From Solimonas sp. K1W22B-7 (GTDB taxonomy: Bacteria > Pseudomonadota > Gammaproteobacteria > Nevskiales > Nevskiaceae): 64,000 nt of DNA. Below are positions 45,235 to 53,771 of this stretch, one piece after another (the first letter of the stretch is position 1; each line of letters begins with the position of its first letter). The stretch is from NCBI RefSeq assembly GCF_003428335.1, contig NZ_CP031704.1:558001-622000 (forward strand), read 5' to 3'. A program made the position numbers and the translations under genes. The notes beneath the pieces were generated by a model. The model worked only from the letters and a program-made list of their open reading frames with translations, was not told where the DNA came from and did not search any database.

Positions 45235-45801
45235 ATGAAAGCACTCACTCGCACCCGCCTCATCCTTGCCGCCGGCGCCCTCGCGGCGCTGCCGGGCCTG
45301 GCCGCGGCACATAGCTACACCTACGTCGAAGGCGGCTTCCTCAACCGCGACTTCGGTGCGGACGACGAGTCCGGCTTCCGCATCGCCGGCTCCGGCGATA
45401 TCCACCAGAATATCGCGCTGATCGGCGAGTACGCCGACACCGGCGACCTCGAGCAGATCAGCGCCGGCGGCCTGTTCCACACGCCGCTGAACAACACCCT
45501 GGATTTCACCGCGGGCGCGACCTACGAGCACATCGAGGTTGGCTCCTTCGACGACAACGGCTTCGGTCTGCGCACCGGTCTGCGCTGGCAGAACGCCGAT
45601 GGCCGCCTCGAGCTGTCGCCCGAGATCCGCTATCTCGACATCGCCGACGATGACGACACCTCGCTGCGGGTGTCCGGCCTCTACGGCCTGACCCCCAAGG
45701 TCGACCTGGTGGCGGCGGTGCAGGCTGCCGGCGACGACGATCGCGTCGAGGCCGGCCTGCGCTACAACTTCGCGCCGCGCCGCGTCAGCGCCGCGCGCTG
45801 A
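45235..45801 (+). CDS. small outer-membrane beta-barrel protein
   Basis: 188 residues: signal peptide 1-25 (AAA-H), then alternating hydrophobic and polar strands (YTYVEGGFLNRDFG, FRIAGSGDIHQNIALIGEYA, LDFTAGATYEHIEVGSF, GLRTGLRWQ). It ends in a Phe (EAGLRYNF) followed by a short basic tail. The pattern fits an eight-stranded barrel of OmpX/OmpW size. Very acidic loops (DDDDT) face outward. The family cannot be named. It is a single-gene unit with its own terminator. Confidence 0.82.
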   Translation: MKALTRTRLILAAGALAALPGLAAAHSYTYVEGGFLNRDFGADDESGFRIAGSGDIHQNIALIGEYADTGDLEQISAGGLFHTPLNNTLDFTAGATYEHIEVGSFDDNGFGLRTGLRWQNADGRLELSPEIRYLDIADDDDTSLRVSGLYGLTPKVDLVAAVQAAGDDDRVEAGLRYNFAPRRVSAAR

Positions 45802-45821
45802 TCGCAGCCTGCGACAGACGG

Positions 45822-45848
45822 CGGCGCCCCTCGGGGCGCCGTTTTTTT
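45822..45848 (+). terminator. intrinsic terminator after the barrel gene
   Basis: CGGCGCCC, CTCG loop, GGGCGCCG, then TTTTTTT. Confidence 0.92.
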
Positions 45849-46002
45849 GGCTCGGCGGCCCCACCCTGTTGTCGGCTATTGGCGGACAGGCCGGCGGGGC
45901 TATTCCCTAGCTTCAGGGCGGGGTGGCGGGCGTATGCTCGGCACCAGGAAGGGGGAAGGGCAGGGGGATGCCCATCCAATGGTGTCGACAAGGAGAGTCC
46001 TA

Positions 46003-47250
46003 ATGAAACGCAGTTCGTTCATCGCTGTTCTGGCCCTGCTGGGCCTGGCGGGTGCCGCACAGGCCCAGCCCGCCGCAAGTCCCGCGCCGATCCGCGGCCT
46101 GGTCAGTCAGCTCATTCCCGATCAGTACATCGTCGAACTCGCGCCGGGCGAGGCCCGGGGCGGCGCGGTGCGCCAGGCCGCACTGGGCCTGGTCGGCAGC
46201 GTCGGCGGCGGCGAGCTGCTGCAGGTCTATGGCCATGCCCTCAACGGCTTCAGCGTGCGCCTGCCCGCGGTGGCGGCCGAGGCGCTGGCGCGCAATCCGC
46301 GCGTGCGGCGCATCGAGCAGGACCGCTCGATGTTCCTCAGCGAAACCCAGTTCAACCCGCCGTCCTATGGCCTGGACCGCATCGACCAGGTGGACCTGCC
46401 GCTGGACAACCAGTACAGCTACCCGGCCAGCGCCGGGCAGGGCGTGCATGTCTACGTGATCGACACCGGCCTCAATGCCACGCACGTGGACTTCGCCGGC
46501 GACCGCGTGCAGCCGGGCCGCAACTTCGCGCCCAATGGCAGCCAGGGGCTGTTGTGCACCCTGCTCGGCATCGGCTGCCCGCCGGTGGATCCGGCCAACA
46601 CCACCGACTGCAACGGCCACGGTACCCACGTGTCCGGCACCTCGGTGGGCAGCAGCTTCGGCGTGGCCAAGCGCGCGCTGCTGCACCCGGTGCGGGTGTT
46701 CGGCTGCGGCAACAGCACCACGACCTCCGCGATCATCGCCGGTGTCGACTGGGTGACGGCCAACCGGCAGCTGCCGGCGGTGGTCAACATGTCGCTGGGC
46801 GGTGGGGCTTCGGAGCTGCTCGACACGGCGGTCAACAACCTGATCGATGCCGGTGTCACGGCGGTGGTTGCGGCCGGCAACGAGAATGCCAACGCCTGCA
46901 GCGGCTCGCCCAGCCGCGTACCGCGCGCGATCACGATCGGCGCCACCACCAACACCGATGCGCGTGCGTCCTACTCGAACTTCGGGACCTGCGTGGACCT
47001 GTTCGCGCCGGGCTCGAACATCGTCTCGGCCGCCTACAACAGCGCCACCGGCACCGCGACGCTCAGCGGGACCTCGATGGCCAGCCCGCATGTGGCCGGC
47101 GCGGCGGCGCGCTACCTGGCGGCCAACCCCGGCGCCAATGCGGCGGCGGTGGACGCGGCCCTGAAGGCTTCCGCCAGCAGCGGCAAGGTGGGCAACCCGG
47201 GCACGGGCTCGCCGAACCTGCTGCTGCGGCTCGATCCGGTCGCCTACTGA
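46003..47250 (+). CDS. secreted S8-family serine protease (subtilase)
   Basis: 415 residues from the ATG at 46003 (AGGAGAG ahead). Signal peptide 1-22 (AQA-Q), inhibitor-I9 propeptide about 35-112 (QYIVELAPGE...RRIEQD), then a proteinase K-like catalytic domain. The triad is Asp154 (VIDTG), His206 (GHGTH) and Ser358 (GTSMASPH), with the oxyanion Asn in AAGNEN. Several Cys pairs (C185/C192 region, C203) point to disulfides. It is autoprocessed and secreted, probably for extracellular protein breakdown. Confidence 0.95.
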   Translation: MKRSSFIAVLALLGLAGAAQAQPAASPAPIRGLVSQLIPDQYIVELAPGEARGGAVRQAALGLVGSVGGGELLQVYGHALNGFSVRLPAVAAEALARNPRVRRIEQDRSMFLSETQFNPPSYGLDRIDQVDLPLDNQYSYPASAGQGVHVYVIDTGLNATHVDFAGDRVQPGRNFAPNGSQGLLCTLLGIGCPPVDPANTTDCNGHGTHVSGTSVGSSFGVAKRALLHPVRVFGCGNSTTTSAIIAGVDWVTANRQLPAVVNMSLGGGASELLDTAVNNLIDAGVTAVVAAGNENANACSGSPSRVPRAITIGATTNTDARASYSNFGTCVDLFAPGSNIVSAAYNSATGTATLSGTSMASPHVAGAAARYLAANPGANAAAVDAALKASASSGKVGNPGTGSPNLLLRLDPVAY

Positions 47251-47266
47251 CACTCTGTGGGGTTTG

Positions 47267-47297
47267 AAAAGGCGGGCCTTGTCGGGCCCGCCTTTTC
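47267..47297. terminator. bidirectional terminator between subtilase and flavodoxin-like genes
   Basis: AAAAGGCGGGCC, short loop, GGCCCGCCTTTT between two convergent genes. Confidence 0.85.
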
Positions 47298-47313
47298 CGT
47301 TTCGGTCAGGACC

Positions 47314-47772
47314 CTAGAAAATGCCGCAGGCCAGGCCTGCCGCCAGGGTCTGTCCCAGTTCGCGGCATTGCGCCAGCGCCGCCTCGTCGGGCTCGCCGCG
47401 GACGATCAGCGCTTCGGCCACGCGGGTCCAGCCGTAGCCGGTGGCGATGCGTTCCAATGCGCGCACCGCGCCCGTGCCGTCGTTGCCGGCGGACACGAAC
47501 ATGGCCCAGGGCAGGCCCACGGTCTTGCCCTCGGCGGGGTAGTAGGTGCGGTCGAGGAAGTCCTTCACCGCGCCGCTGAGGTAGCCGAAGTTCTCGGGCG
47601 TGCCGATCAGCAGGCCCTGCGCCCACAGCAGGTCGTCGAGGCCGGCGTCGAAGGCGCGCAGCACGCGCAACTCGACCTCGTCGGGGAACTCCGCCGCGCC
47701 TTCACGCACCGCTTCCATGAGCCGGGCCGTGTGGCCGCTCTGGCTGTGGTAGAGGAGCAGCAGCTGTTTCAT
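47314..47772 (-). CDS. flavodoxin-like / NAD(P)H-dependent oxidoreductase family protein
   Basis: 152 residues from the ATG at 47772, which overlaps the mutarotase stop (ATGA). LLLLYHSQSGHTARLMEAV is an FMN phosphate-binding loop; GTPENFGYLSGAVKDFLDRT and FVSAGNDGTGAVRALERI complete the flavodoxin fold. It probably binds FMN and transfers electrons; partner unknown. Coupling to the mutarotase has no obvious metabolic logic. Confidence 0.88.
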   Translation of the reverse strand: MKQLLLLYHSQSGHTARLMEAVREGAAEFPDEVELRVLRAFDAGLDDLLWAQGLLIGTPENFGYLSGAVKDFLDRTYYPAEGKTVGLPWAMFVSAGNDGTGAVRALERIATGYGWTRVAEALIVRGEPDEAALAQCRELGQTLAAGLACGIF

Positions 47773-48602
47773 TCCGCGACCAGGACCTGCGCGCCGCGCC
47801 ACTGCGCGCCCGGTGCGAGCCGGATCGGCTGGAGCGTCGTGGCAGCCTCGACGCAGAGCATCTCGCGCCAGCCGTCGGGCGCCATGTCGGGGAGCGTCGA
47901 GGTGACGGCGGCGGCGGGGTTCCACACCACGGTGTCGGTGAAGCCCTCCTGGCGGATGCGCAGGCGCCGCTGCGGTTCCAGCAGCAGCAGTTCCGCCGGC
48001 GGGTCGAAGTAGATGCGATCGGTCCAGGGACCGAAGCCAAGCTCGTCCTGTGCCTCGACATGCTCGCTGCGGTTGCGCGCCGCGTCGAGGTAGCGCAGAC
48101 CCTTCAGGCCCTGCAGCCTTGCCTGGCGGACGTCGGCGACCCGCAGGTAGGTATGCAGCGCGACGGTGAACTCGAAGGGCGTATCTCCGCTGTTGTGTAC
48201 GCCCAGTTCCATGCGCAGCGTGTCGCCGCCGCAATGCAGCTCCAGTTCGAGCAGGAAGGCATGCGGCCACAGCGCGCGGCTCGCGGGGCTGTCGCGCAGC
48301 TGCAGGCGGATGCGCCCGTCGCCGGCGGACTGCGTCGGCTGCCAGTCCTGTACGCGCGCGAAGCCGTGCTTGGGCAGGGGGCCATGCGCCGCGAACTGCG
48401 GAAAGATCACCGGCACGCCGCCGCGGACGGCCGTCCCCGGGCGGAACACGGAGGCTGGGCTGAGGAACAGGCGGCTGTCGCGCTCACCCGCGGGAGTCCA
48501 CGAGAGCAGGTGGCCGCCATAGGCCAGGGCTTCCAGCGTGGCGCCGCCGTTGCCCCGGGCCCGCAGGGGCGAGAAGGAATCGGTGGCGGGGTCTTGGCTC
48601 AT
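47769..48602 (-). CDS. D-hexose-6-phosphate mutarotase (YeaD family)
   Basis: 277 residues: aldose-1-epimerase-like beta-sandwich. RGGVPVIFPQFAAHGPLPKH and HGFARVQDWQ contain the conserved His; VALHTYLRVAD and the Glu of REMLCVEAATT the catalytic acid. It interconverts alpha and beta hexose 6-phosphates in the cytoplasm. It leads a two-gene unit with the flavodoxin-like gene. Confidence 0.92.
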   Translation of the reverse strand: MSQDPATDSFSPLRARGNGGATLEALAYGGHLLSWTPAGERDSRLFLSPASVFRPGTAVRGGVPVIFPQFAAHGPLPKHGFARVQDWQPTQSAGDGRIRLQLRDSPASRALWPHAFLLELELHCGGDTLRMELGVHNSGDTPFEFTVALHTYLRVADVRQARLQGLKGLRYLDAARNRSEHVEAQDELGFGPWTDRIYFDPPAELLLLEPQRRLRIRQEGFTDTVVWNPAAAVTSTLPDMAPDGWREMLCVEAATTLQPIRLAPGAQWRGAQVLVAE

Positions 48603-48686
48603 CGGCGGCAGCTGCGGTCAGGAGGGTCAATCCAAGCATAGCCTGCCCGTGACAGAATCCGGCATTCCCCTGGAACGAGTGATTCC

Positions 48687-49628
48687 ATGCCGCACGTCAG
48701 GGCCAACGGCCTGCAGATCTGCTACGAAACCTTCGGCAAGCCTTCGAACCCCGCGCTGCTGCTGATCATGGGCCTGGGCGCGCAGCTGGTGCACTGGCCC
48801 GATGCCTTCTGCGAGGCACTGGCGGCCGGCGGCTACCACGTGATCCGCTTCGACAACCGCGACATCGGCCTGTCGGAGAAGCTGGACCACCTGGGCAAGC
48901 CCGACCTGCTGCGCAGCGGCATGCTCTACAGCCTGCGCCTGCCGGTGAAGTCGCCGTATGTGCTCGACGACCTGGCCGAGGACACGGTCGCCCTGCTCGA
49001 CGCGCTGAAGATCAAGACCGCGCACGTGGTGGGCCTGTCGATGGGCGGCATGGTCGCGCAGCTCATGGGTGCGAAGCATTCCTCGCGCGTGCGCAGCCTG
49101 ACGCTGATCATGACCAGCAGCGGCAACCCCTGGCTGAAGAAGCCCTCGCTGCGCGTGCAGATGCGCATGATGTCCAAGCCCAAGGCGCGCGACCGCGAGA
49201 GCCTGCTGCAGTTCGGCATGGACACCTGGCGCATGATCGGCAGTCCCGGCTATCCCTCGCCCGAGCCCGAGCTGCGCGAGTACGTCGGCCGCGCGCTGGA
49301 TCGCAGCATTCACCCGCAGGGCCTGGCGCGGCAGATGGTGGCGATCATGGCCTCGGGCAGCCGCGTGAAGCTGCTGGCGCGGGTCAAGGCACCGACACTG
49401 ATCATCCACGGCCACGACGATCCGCTGGTGCCGGTGCCGGCCGCGCACGACCTCAAGAAGCACATCCCGCAGGCGCAGCTGGAGATCATCCACGGCATGG
49501 GCCATGACCTGCCGTCCTCGCTGCTGCCCAAGCTCGAGCACCTGATCCTGCATCACGCCAAGCATGCCGAGCGCGCGAACGGCCGCCGTGCCGGTACGCC
49601 GCCGGGGCGTGACGCGGCGCGCGCATGA
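48687..49628 (+). CDS. alpha/beta-hydrolase
   Basis: 313 residues. Core motifs: LLLIMGLGAQLVHW (oxyanion loop), RFDNRDIGLSEKLD, nucleophile Ser118 in GLSMGG, Asp in HGHDDPLVP and His in HGMGHDLPSS. It is cytoplasmic, with no signal. It resembles the RdmC/TesE-like hydrolases common in this group; substrate unknown. It overlaps the MFS gene by 4 bases, suggesting that hydrolysis and transport are linked. Confidence 0.9.
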   Translation: MPHVRANGLQICYETFGKPSNPALLLIMGLGAQLVHWPDAFCEALAAGGYHVIRFDNRDIGLSEKLDHLGKPDLLRSGMLYSLRLPVKSPYVLDDLAEDTVALLDALKIKTAHVVGLSMGGMVAQLMGAKHSSRVRSLTLIMTSSGNPWLKKPSLRVQMRMMSKPKARDRESLLQFGMDTWRMIGSPGYPSPEPELREYVGRALDRSIHPQGLARQMVAIMASGSRVKLLARVKAPTLIIHGHDDPLVPVPAAHDLKKHIPQAQLEIIHGMGHDLPSSLLPKLEHLILHHAKHAERANGRRAGTPPGRDAARA

Positions 49629-50803
49629 ATCCGGGCGGCGACAACCGTCGCCGCACAGTGATCGCGGTCGGCCTCGGCCAGCTGCTGGCCTGGGGCTCCA
49701 GCTACTACCTGCTGGCGACGCTGGCGCGGCCGATGGCCGCAGGCCTGGGGCTGGCGCCGGCAACGGTCTACCTGATGTTCTCGGCGTCGCTGCTGCTGGC
49801 GGCGGCGCTGGGGCCGGCGGTGGGTGGCCTGATCGACCGGCACGGCGGCCGCCGTGTGCTGCTGGCTTCCAACGCCGTGTTCGCGACGGCGCACCTGCTG
49901 ATGGCGACGGCGCAGGGGCCGTTGCAGCTGGGCCTGGGCTGGCTGCTGCTGGGCGCGGCGATGCCCATGGGTCTGTATGACGCGGCGTTCTCGACGCTGG
50001 TCAGCCTCTACCGCGCCGATGCGCGCCGCTCCATCGTCGGCGTGACCCTGCTGGGCGGCTTTTCCAGCACGCTGAGCTGGCCGCTGACCGCGGCGCTGGA
50101 AGCGCACTACGGCTGGCGCGTGGCCTGCACCGTGTGGGCGCTGGCGCACCTGACGCTGGGCCTGGGCATCCACGGCTGGCTGGTGCCGCGGGTGGAGCGT
50201 CCCCTGGAGATGCATCGCGCCGGGTCCGATGCGCCCGCCGCGGGTCCGCCGGCGGTGACCATGTGGGTGCTGGCCGGCGCCTTCACCTGTTCCGGCCTGG
50301 TGTTCGCCGGCATGGCGACGCAGCTGCCGCGCATCCTGGAAAAAGTGGGCTGCACGCCGGCGGCCGCGGTGGCGGCGGCCTCGCTGTTCGGTGTCTCGCA
50401 GGTGGCGGGCCGGCTGGCCGAGGCCGGTTATCTCAACCGCCTGCACCCGCTGCTGGCGGCGCGGATATCGATGAGCATGCATCCGCTGGGCGTGCTGCTG
50501 ATCACGTTGTTCGGCGCACCCTTCGCCGCGGTATTCACGATACTGCATGGCATCGGCACCGGACTGATGACCATCATCAAGGGTACGCTGCCGCTGGCGC
50601 TGTTCGGCCCGGCCGGCTTCGGCCGCCGCGCCGGCTGGCTGGAGGCGCCCTCGCGCGTCGCCCAGGCGGCGGCGCCACTGGCGTTCGGCATCGGGGTGGA
50701 CAGGCTCGGCGGCCATGTGCTGTGGATCTCCGCCGGCATAGGCTTGACCGGATTGAGTGGATTGCTGTGGCTGCGGCGCAACGCGTCCGGGGCACGAACC
50801 TGA
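49625..50803 (+). CDS. MFS transporter
   Basis: 392 residues with twelve predicted helices. The loop between helices 2 and 3 reads GGLIDRHGGRRVLL, the MFS signature GxxxDRxGRR. It is similar in style to the YbfB/oxalate-formate-like group, but the substrate cannot be told. Starts inside the hydrolase stop and is followed after 10 bases by a conserved unknown, so the three form one operon. Confidence 0.92.
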   Translation: MNPGGDNRRRTVIAVGLGQLLAWGSSYYLLATLARPMAAGLGLAPATVYLMFSASLLLAAALGPAVGGLIDRHGGRRVLLASNAVFATAHLLMATAQGPLQLGLGWLLLGAAMPMGLYDAAFSTLVSLYRADARRSIVGVTLLGGFSSTLSWPLTAALEAHYGWRVACTVWALAHLTLGLGIHGWLVPRVERPLEMHRAGSDAPAAGPPAVTMWVLAGAFTCSGLVFAGMATQLPRILEKVGCTPAAAVAAASLFGVSQVAGRLAEAGYLNRLHPLLAARISMSMHPLGVLLITLFGAPFAAVFTILHGIGTGLMTIIKGTLPLALFGPAGFGRRAGWLEAPSRVAQAAAPLAFGIGVDRLGGHVLWISAGIGLTGLSGLLWLRRNASGART

Positions 50804-50813
50804 GGAGTCGAGC

Positions 50814-51854
50814 ATGACCAAGAAGAAAAATCCCCTGGCCGAGGCGCTGCTGGAAGCGCATGTGCAGTTCACGCTGGAGCAGCTCGAGGGCGAGGAGCTC
50901 AAGAGCGTGGTGGCAGAACTGCTCGATGAGGGCCTGGCCGATGCCGCCAAGCTCAAGCTCTCCGAGGCGGTGACGCGCAAGCAGATCAAGGACACCGCGC
51001 ACACCTACGCGGCCAACCTGGAACTGGGCAGCGGCATTCCCGAACTGGTCGGCGAGATCGCGCGCGCCATCCACGCCCACCCGGCGCTGGACAGCACGCG
51101 CCTGGGCGACCTGATGAGCGACCGCCAGTTCGAGGAGTTCACCGACCTGGTGCTGGAGCAGAAGTCGGCGCGCGAGGCGATCGTGCGCGGCGTGGTGGCC
51201 AGCCCGCTGTACGGCCGCATCGCCTCGGAACTGCTGCTCAGCGGTATCCGCGGCTACCTGTCGCAGAGCACGCTGGGCGAGAACATCCCGGGCGCGCGCT
51301 CGATGATGAAGCTGGGCAAGGCGGTGCTGAGCCGCGCCGCCGCCGCCTCGGGTCTCGACGATACCGTGGAAGAGGGCCTGCGCCGCTACATCGCCAAGAG
51401 CGTCGGCAGCGCCTCGCAGCGTGCGGTGGAGATGCTGCTCGACCAGGAAGGCGACGAAATCCTGCGCGACGCCGCGCTGCGCGCCTGGAAGGAACTGAAG
51501 AACCTGAAGCTGGGCGAACTGCGTCGCCACATCGACGATCGCACGCTGGAGGAGTTCTTCGTCGCCGGCTTCGAGTACTGGCGCGAGCTGCGCAAGGCGC
51601 CGATCTACACCCAGCTGATCGACGCCGGCATCGACGCCTTCTTCGAGCGCTACGGCAAGGTCAGCCTCAAGGCCCTGCTGGACGACCTGGGCATTGGCCG
51701 CGACCTGATGCTGGCCGAGGCCATGCGCCACGCGCCGCACGTGATCCAGGCGCTGAAGAAAAAGAAGCTGCTGGAGCCGACCGTGCGGCGGCTGCTGCAG
51801 CGCTTCTACGACTCGGGGGCGTTCGAGAAGGCGCTGGCGGGGCAGGGCGGCTGA
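50814..51854 (+). CDS. conserved cytoplasmic protein of unknown function
   Basis: 346 residues from the ATG at 50814. All-helical and charged, with no signal peptide and no membrane helix (AEALLEAHVQFTLEQLEGEE, then GRIASELLLSGIRGYLSQST and RAAALRAWKELKNLKLGEL-like helices). A Lys-rich start (TKKKN) and Lys-rich patch near 320 (LKKKKLLEP). I do not recognise a domain. It is the last gene of the hydrolase-MFS operon; the IS element begins 31 bases after its stop. Confidence 0.82.
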   Translation: MTKKKNPLAEALLEAHVQFTLEQLEGEELKSVVAELLDEGLADAAKLKLSEAVTRKQIKDTAHTYAANLELGSGIPELVGEIARAIHAHPALDSTRLGDLMSDRQFEEFTDLVLEQKSAREAIVRGVVASPLYGRIASELLLSGIRGYLSQSTLGENIPGARSMMKLGKAVLSRAAAASGLDDTVEEGLRRYIAKSVGSASQRAVEMLLDQEGDEILRDAALRAWKELKNLKLGELRRHIDDRTLEEFFVAGFEYWRELRKAPIYTQLIDAGIDAFFERYGKVSLKALLDDLGIGRDLMLAEAMRHAPHVIQALKKKKLLEPTVRRLLQRFYDSGAFEKALAGQGG

Positions 51855-51900
51855 TCGGAGCACAACGGAGCAGGAGCGGCTGTTATTGATCGTCTCGTAA

Positions 51901-52503
51901 TTAATGTCCTATTAGTCTCAACGGCAAAGGACTGTGCTCGATGAAGGATCGAAGCAGATCCTGACGATGCTGGAGCCTGCGAGCGTGGTGTCGTGCGTTG
52001 AGGGTCAGCGTCTCCAGATCGTGGCATGCGAGATTGGCCAGGGGGTTGGTTTTCAGCCAGGCCCAGATGTACTCCACGGGATTGAGTTCCGGGGCGTAGG
52101 CCGGCAGGAATTCGGTCTGCAGATTCGGGGACTGATCCAGGAATCGCCGCACGCTGCGGGCACGGTGGGTCTGGGAACGGTCCCACACCATCACCAGGCG
52201 CCCATGTTGCACATGCAGATCGCGGAGAAAGTTGCGGACCGCGATACCGTCGATGCTGGTGTCGGGATAGAGCCGGAAGTGGAGCGTTACCTGCCGGCGC
52301 GAGGGCGAGATGCACAGGGCGGCAATCACGGACACCTTGCTGTGATGCCGGCCCCGCTGCTGCAGCACCGGAGTCTGGCCGCGCAGGCTCCAGCTGCGGC
52401 GCACCAGCGGGGCCATCAGGATGCCCGACTCGTCCAGGAAGCCCAGCCAGGCCTTCAGGCGTCCGGCGTTTTTTTTACCCGCCGCCAGTCGCTGCGTACC
52501 CAC
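51901..52503 (-). CDS. IS630-family transposase, DDE catalytic part (OrfB)
   Basis: This frame gives 200 residues, but its natural start is probably the -1 frameshift at 52469-52476. Catalytic acids are visible in order: Asp in FLDESG, Asp in MVWDRSQTH and Glu in APELNPVEYIW, the DDE superfamily triad. The stop lies inside the terminal inverted repeat. No interruption is seen, so the transposase looks functional. Confidence 0.92.
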   Translation of the reverse strand: MGTQRLAAGKKNAGRLKAWLGFLDESGILMAPLVRRSWSLRGQTPVLQQRGRHHSKVSVIAALCISPSRRQVTLHFRLYPDTSIDGIAVRNFLRDLHVQHGRLVMVWDRSQTHRARSVRRFLDQSPNLQTEFLPAYAPELNPVEYIWAWLKTNPLANLACHDLETLTLNARHHARRLQHRQDLLRSFIEHSPLPLRLIGH

Positions 52504-52934
52504 TGCTGAATCGCTTCTTCATCCCGCTCCACCGCACGCCGTGTCGGCTTTTGCGGAGAAAACCCCAGGCCATGCAGCAACCGTGCAACATGGTGGACGT
52601 GGTATTCCACTCCAAACCGCTGCTGGATTAGCTCGGCGACCCGGGGGCAGGTCCACAGGTCCGTGGCAAACCCCGAAGCTTGCGCGCCCTTGAGCAGCAG
52701 CCGGGTCAACTGCCGCCGCGCACGCTCATCCAGTGCCGGTGGTCTGCCCGACGCTGGCTGCGCCGCGATGCCGGCCGCACCCCGTCGCTGCACCGCCGCC
52801 TTCCATCGCCGTACGCTGCGCCGGTCCACGCCCAACTGCTGCGCGACTTCTACCGGCATCAATCCTTGCGACAGCAACTCCAGCGCTCGGCGCCGGCGTC
52901 GCTCCAACTCCTCGGGGCTGCCTGAAGGTCTCAT
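52455..52934 (-). CDS. IS630-family transposase, N-terminal part (OrfA)
   Basis: 159 residues with GGAGGT eight bases ahead of the ATG. Two helix-turn-helix units: SQGLMPVEVAQQLGVDRRSV (DNA end recognition) and a winged HTH of the HTH_32/Tc3 type (LWTCPRVAELIQQRFGVEYH). It ends shortly after the slippery A8 run at 52469-52476. A -1 slip there fuses it to OrfB; without it, this DNA-binding part alone is made, which could act as a regulator of transposition. Confidence 0.92.
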   Translation of the reverse strand: MRPSGSPEELERRRRRALELLSQGLMPVEVAQQLGVDRRSVRRWKAAVQRRGAAGIAAQPASGRPPALDERARRQLTRLLLKGAQASGFATDLWTCPRVAELIQQRFGVEYHVHHVARLLHGLGFSPQKPTRRAVERDEEAIQQWVRSDWRRVKKTPDA

Positions 52935-52985
52935 GGCGGATTACCTCCTGCCATGAGAGTAGGACATTACTTATGAGTTAATCAA

Positions 52986-53043
52986 TAGCCGCGAGCGCTG
53001 GTTGCCATGCGCACCCTTGCTCGCGGCTAACAGCCGCTCCTAC
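52986..53043. repeat. REP-like inverted pair, left arm split by the IS element
   Basis: The right arm is at 53019-53043 (GCTCGCGGCTAACAGCCG...). The left arm is at 51871-51883 joined through TA to 52988-52996. The original spanned about 70 bases. Confidence 0.85.
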
Positions 53044-53056
53044 GAAAAGAAGCTTG

Positions 53057-53731
53057 CTACCGCAGCGGCGACTGCTGCGGATACGCCTCGCCCGGATTCA
53101 CCTGCGGCAGCGCCGAGCATTCCAGCGCGCCGATCAGCACGTCCTGCTGCTTCAGATCCTGCTGCGGTGCCTGGCTGATCGCCGGCGGTGCCGAAGGGTT
53201 GCCGTAGGGCTTGACGCCGTCCTGCAGGCCGCGCGGGGTGTAGTTGCAGACCCAGACCTCGGCGGTTTCGCAGCGCGCGCGGCCGCAGCCCACTTCCTCG
53301 GTCGTGCCCCAGATGATCTGCAGGTACTGGCCGCACTGCGTGCCGCCGGCGTTGCGGCACTGCATGTTGTTGTGGTCGTAGTCGCGGCCTTCCTCGTTCC
53401 AGCGCGAGACCACCTGCGCCGGGGTGCGGCGGAAGCCCTGGTAGGGCTGCCCGGCACTGGCGCGCAGCACGTTCTCGCCGTACTTCTCGCGCCGTGCCAT
53501 GTCGGGGTTGTAGCGCGCGCTGCAGTTCTCGCGGGCCAGCTGGTCGGCCCAGCCCTGCGCCTGCGCCGCGGCCGCGGCCGACCAGCGCAGCGGCGGCTGT
53601 CCCACCGCACCGCGGATGCCGTTGTGGGCGCCGAGCATGCCCTCGAAGCCGGGCGGTTCGCCCTGGGCCAGGAGCGCTCCGGGCAGGCAGCCGAGGGCCA
53701 GCAGCAGGGCGGGAATCAGGCGGTTCTTCAT
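53057..53731 (-). CDS. secreted CAP-domain (SCP/PR-1-like) protein
   Basis: 224 residues: signal peptide 1-22 (LLA-Q). The CAP fold follows, with MLGAHNGIRGAVGQPPLRWS, YGENVLRAS and CGQYLQIIWGTTEEVGCGRA and its ending VWVCNYTPRG. The His/Glu cavity residues of CAP proteins are present (AHN, GEN). The C-terminal 55 residues are extra and Gln/Pro-rich. CAP proteins bind lipids or act in the envelope; role here unknown. Confidence 0.92.
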   Translation of the reverse strand: MKNRLIPALLLALGCLPGALLAQGEPPGFEGMLGAHNGIRGAVGQPPLRWSAAAAAQAQGWADQLARENCSARYNPDMARREKYGENVLRASAGQPYQGFRRTPAQVVSRWNEEGRDYDHNNMQCRNAGGTQCGQYLQIIWGTTEEVGCGRARCETAEVWVCNYTPRGLQDGVKPYGNPSAPPAISQAPQQDLKQQDVLIGALECSALPQVNPGEAYPQQSPLR

Positions 53732-53771
53732 GAGGTCACCTTAGCGCTACGGGTTGCCGATGGCCAGCCGC

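Larger units (their letters stand above)
51886..52985 (-). mobile_element. IS630-family insertion sequence (complete, about 1.1 kb)
   Basis: Flanked by the TA target duplication typical of IS630/Tc1-mariner elements (51884-51885 and 52986-52987). The terminal inverted repeats are 26 bases with 21 matches (TTGATCGTCTCG... against TTGATTAACTCA...), both ending TAATGTCCTA. Inside are two overlapping frames for the transposase joined by an A8 slippery run. Removing the element and one TA restores a REP arm AGGAGCGGCTGTTAGCCGCG, which is repeated intact at 53019-53043. Confidence 0.93.

Noticed and set aside
51901-52503. Separate transposase gene or pseudogene caused by a frameshift
   Set aside because: The A8 slippery run, intact DDE residues and target duplication fit normal programmed frameshifting in IS630 elements, so it is not called broken.
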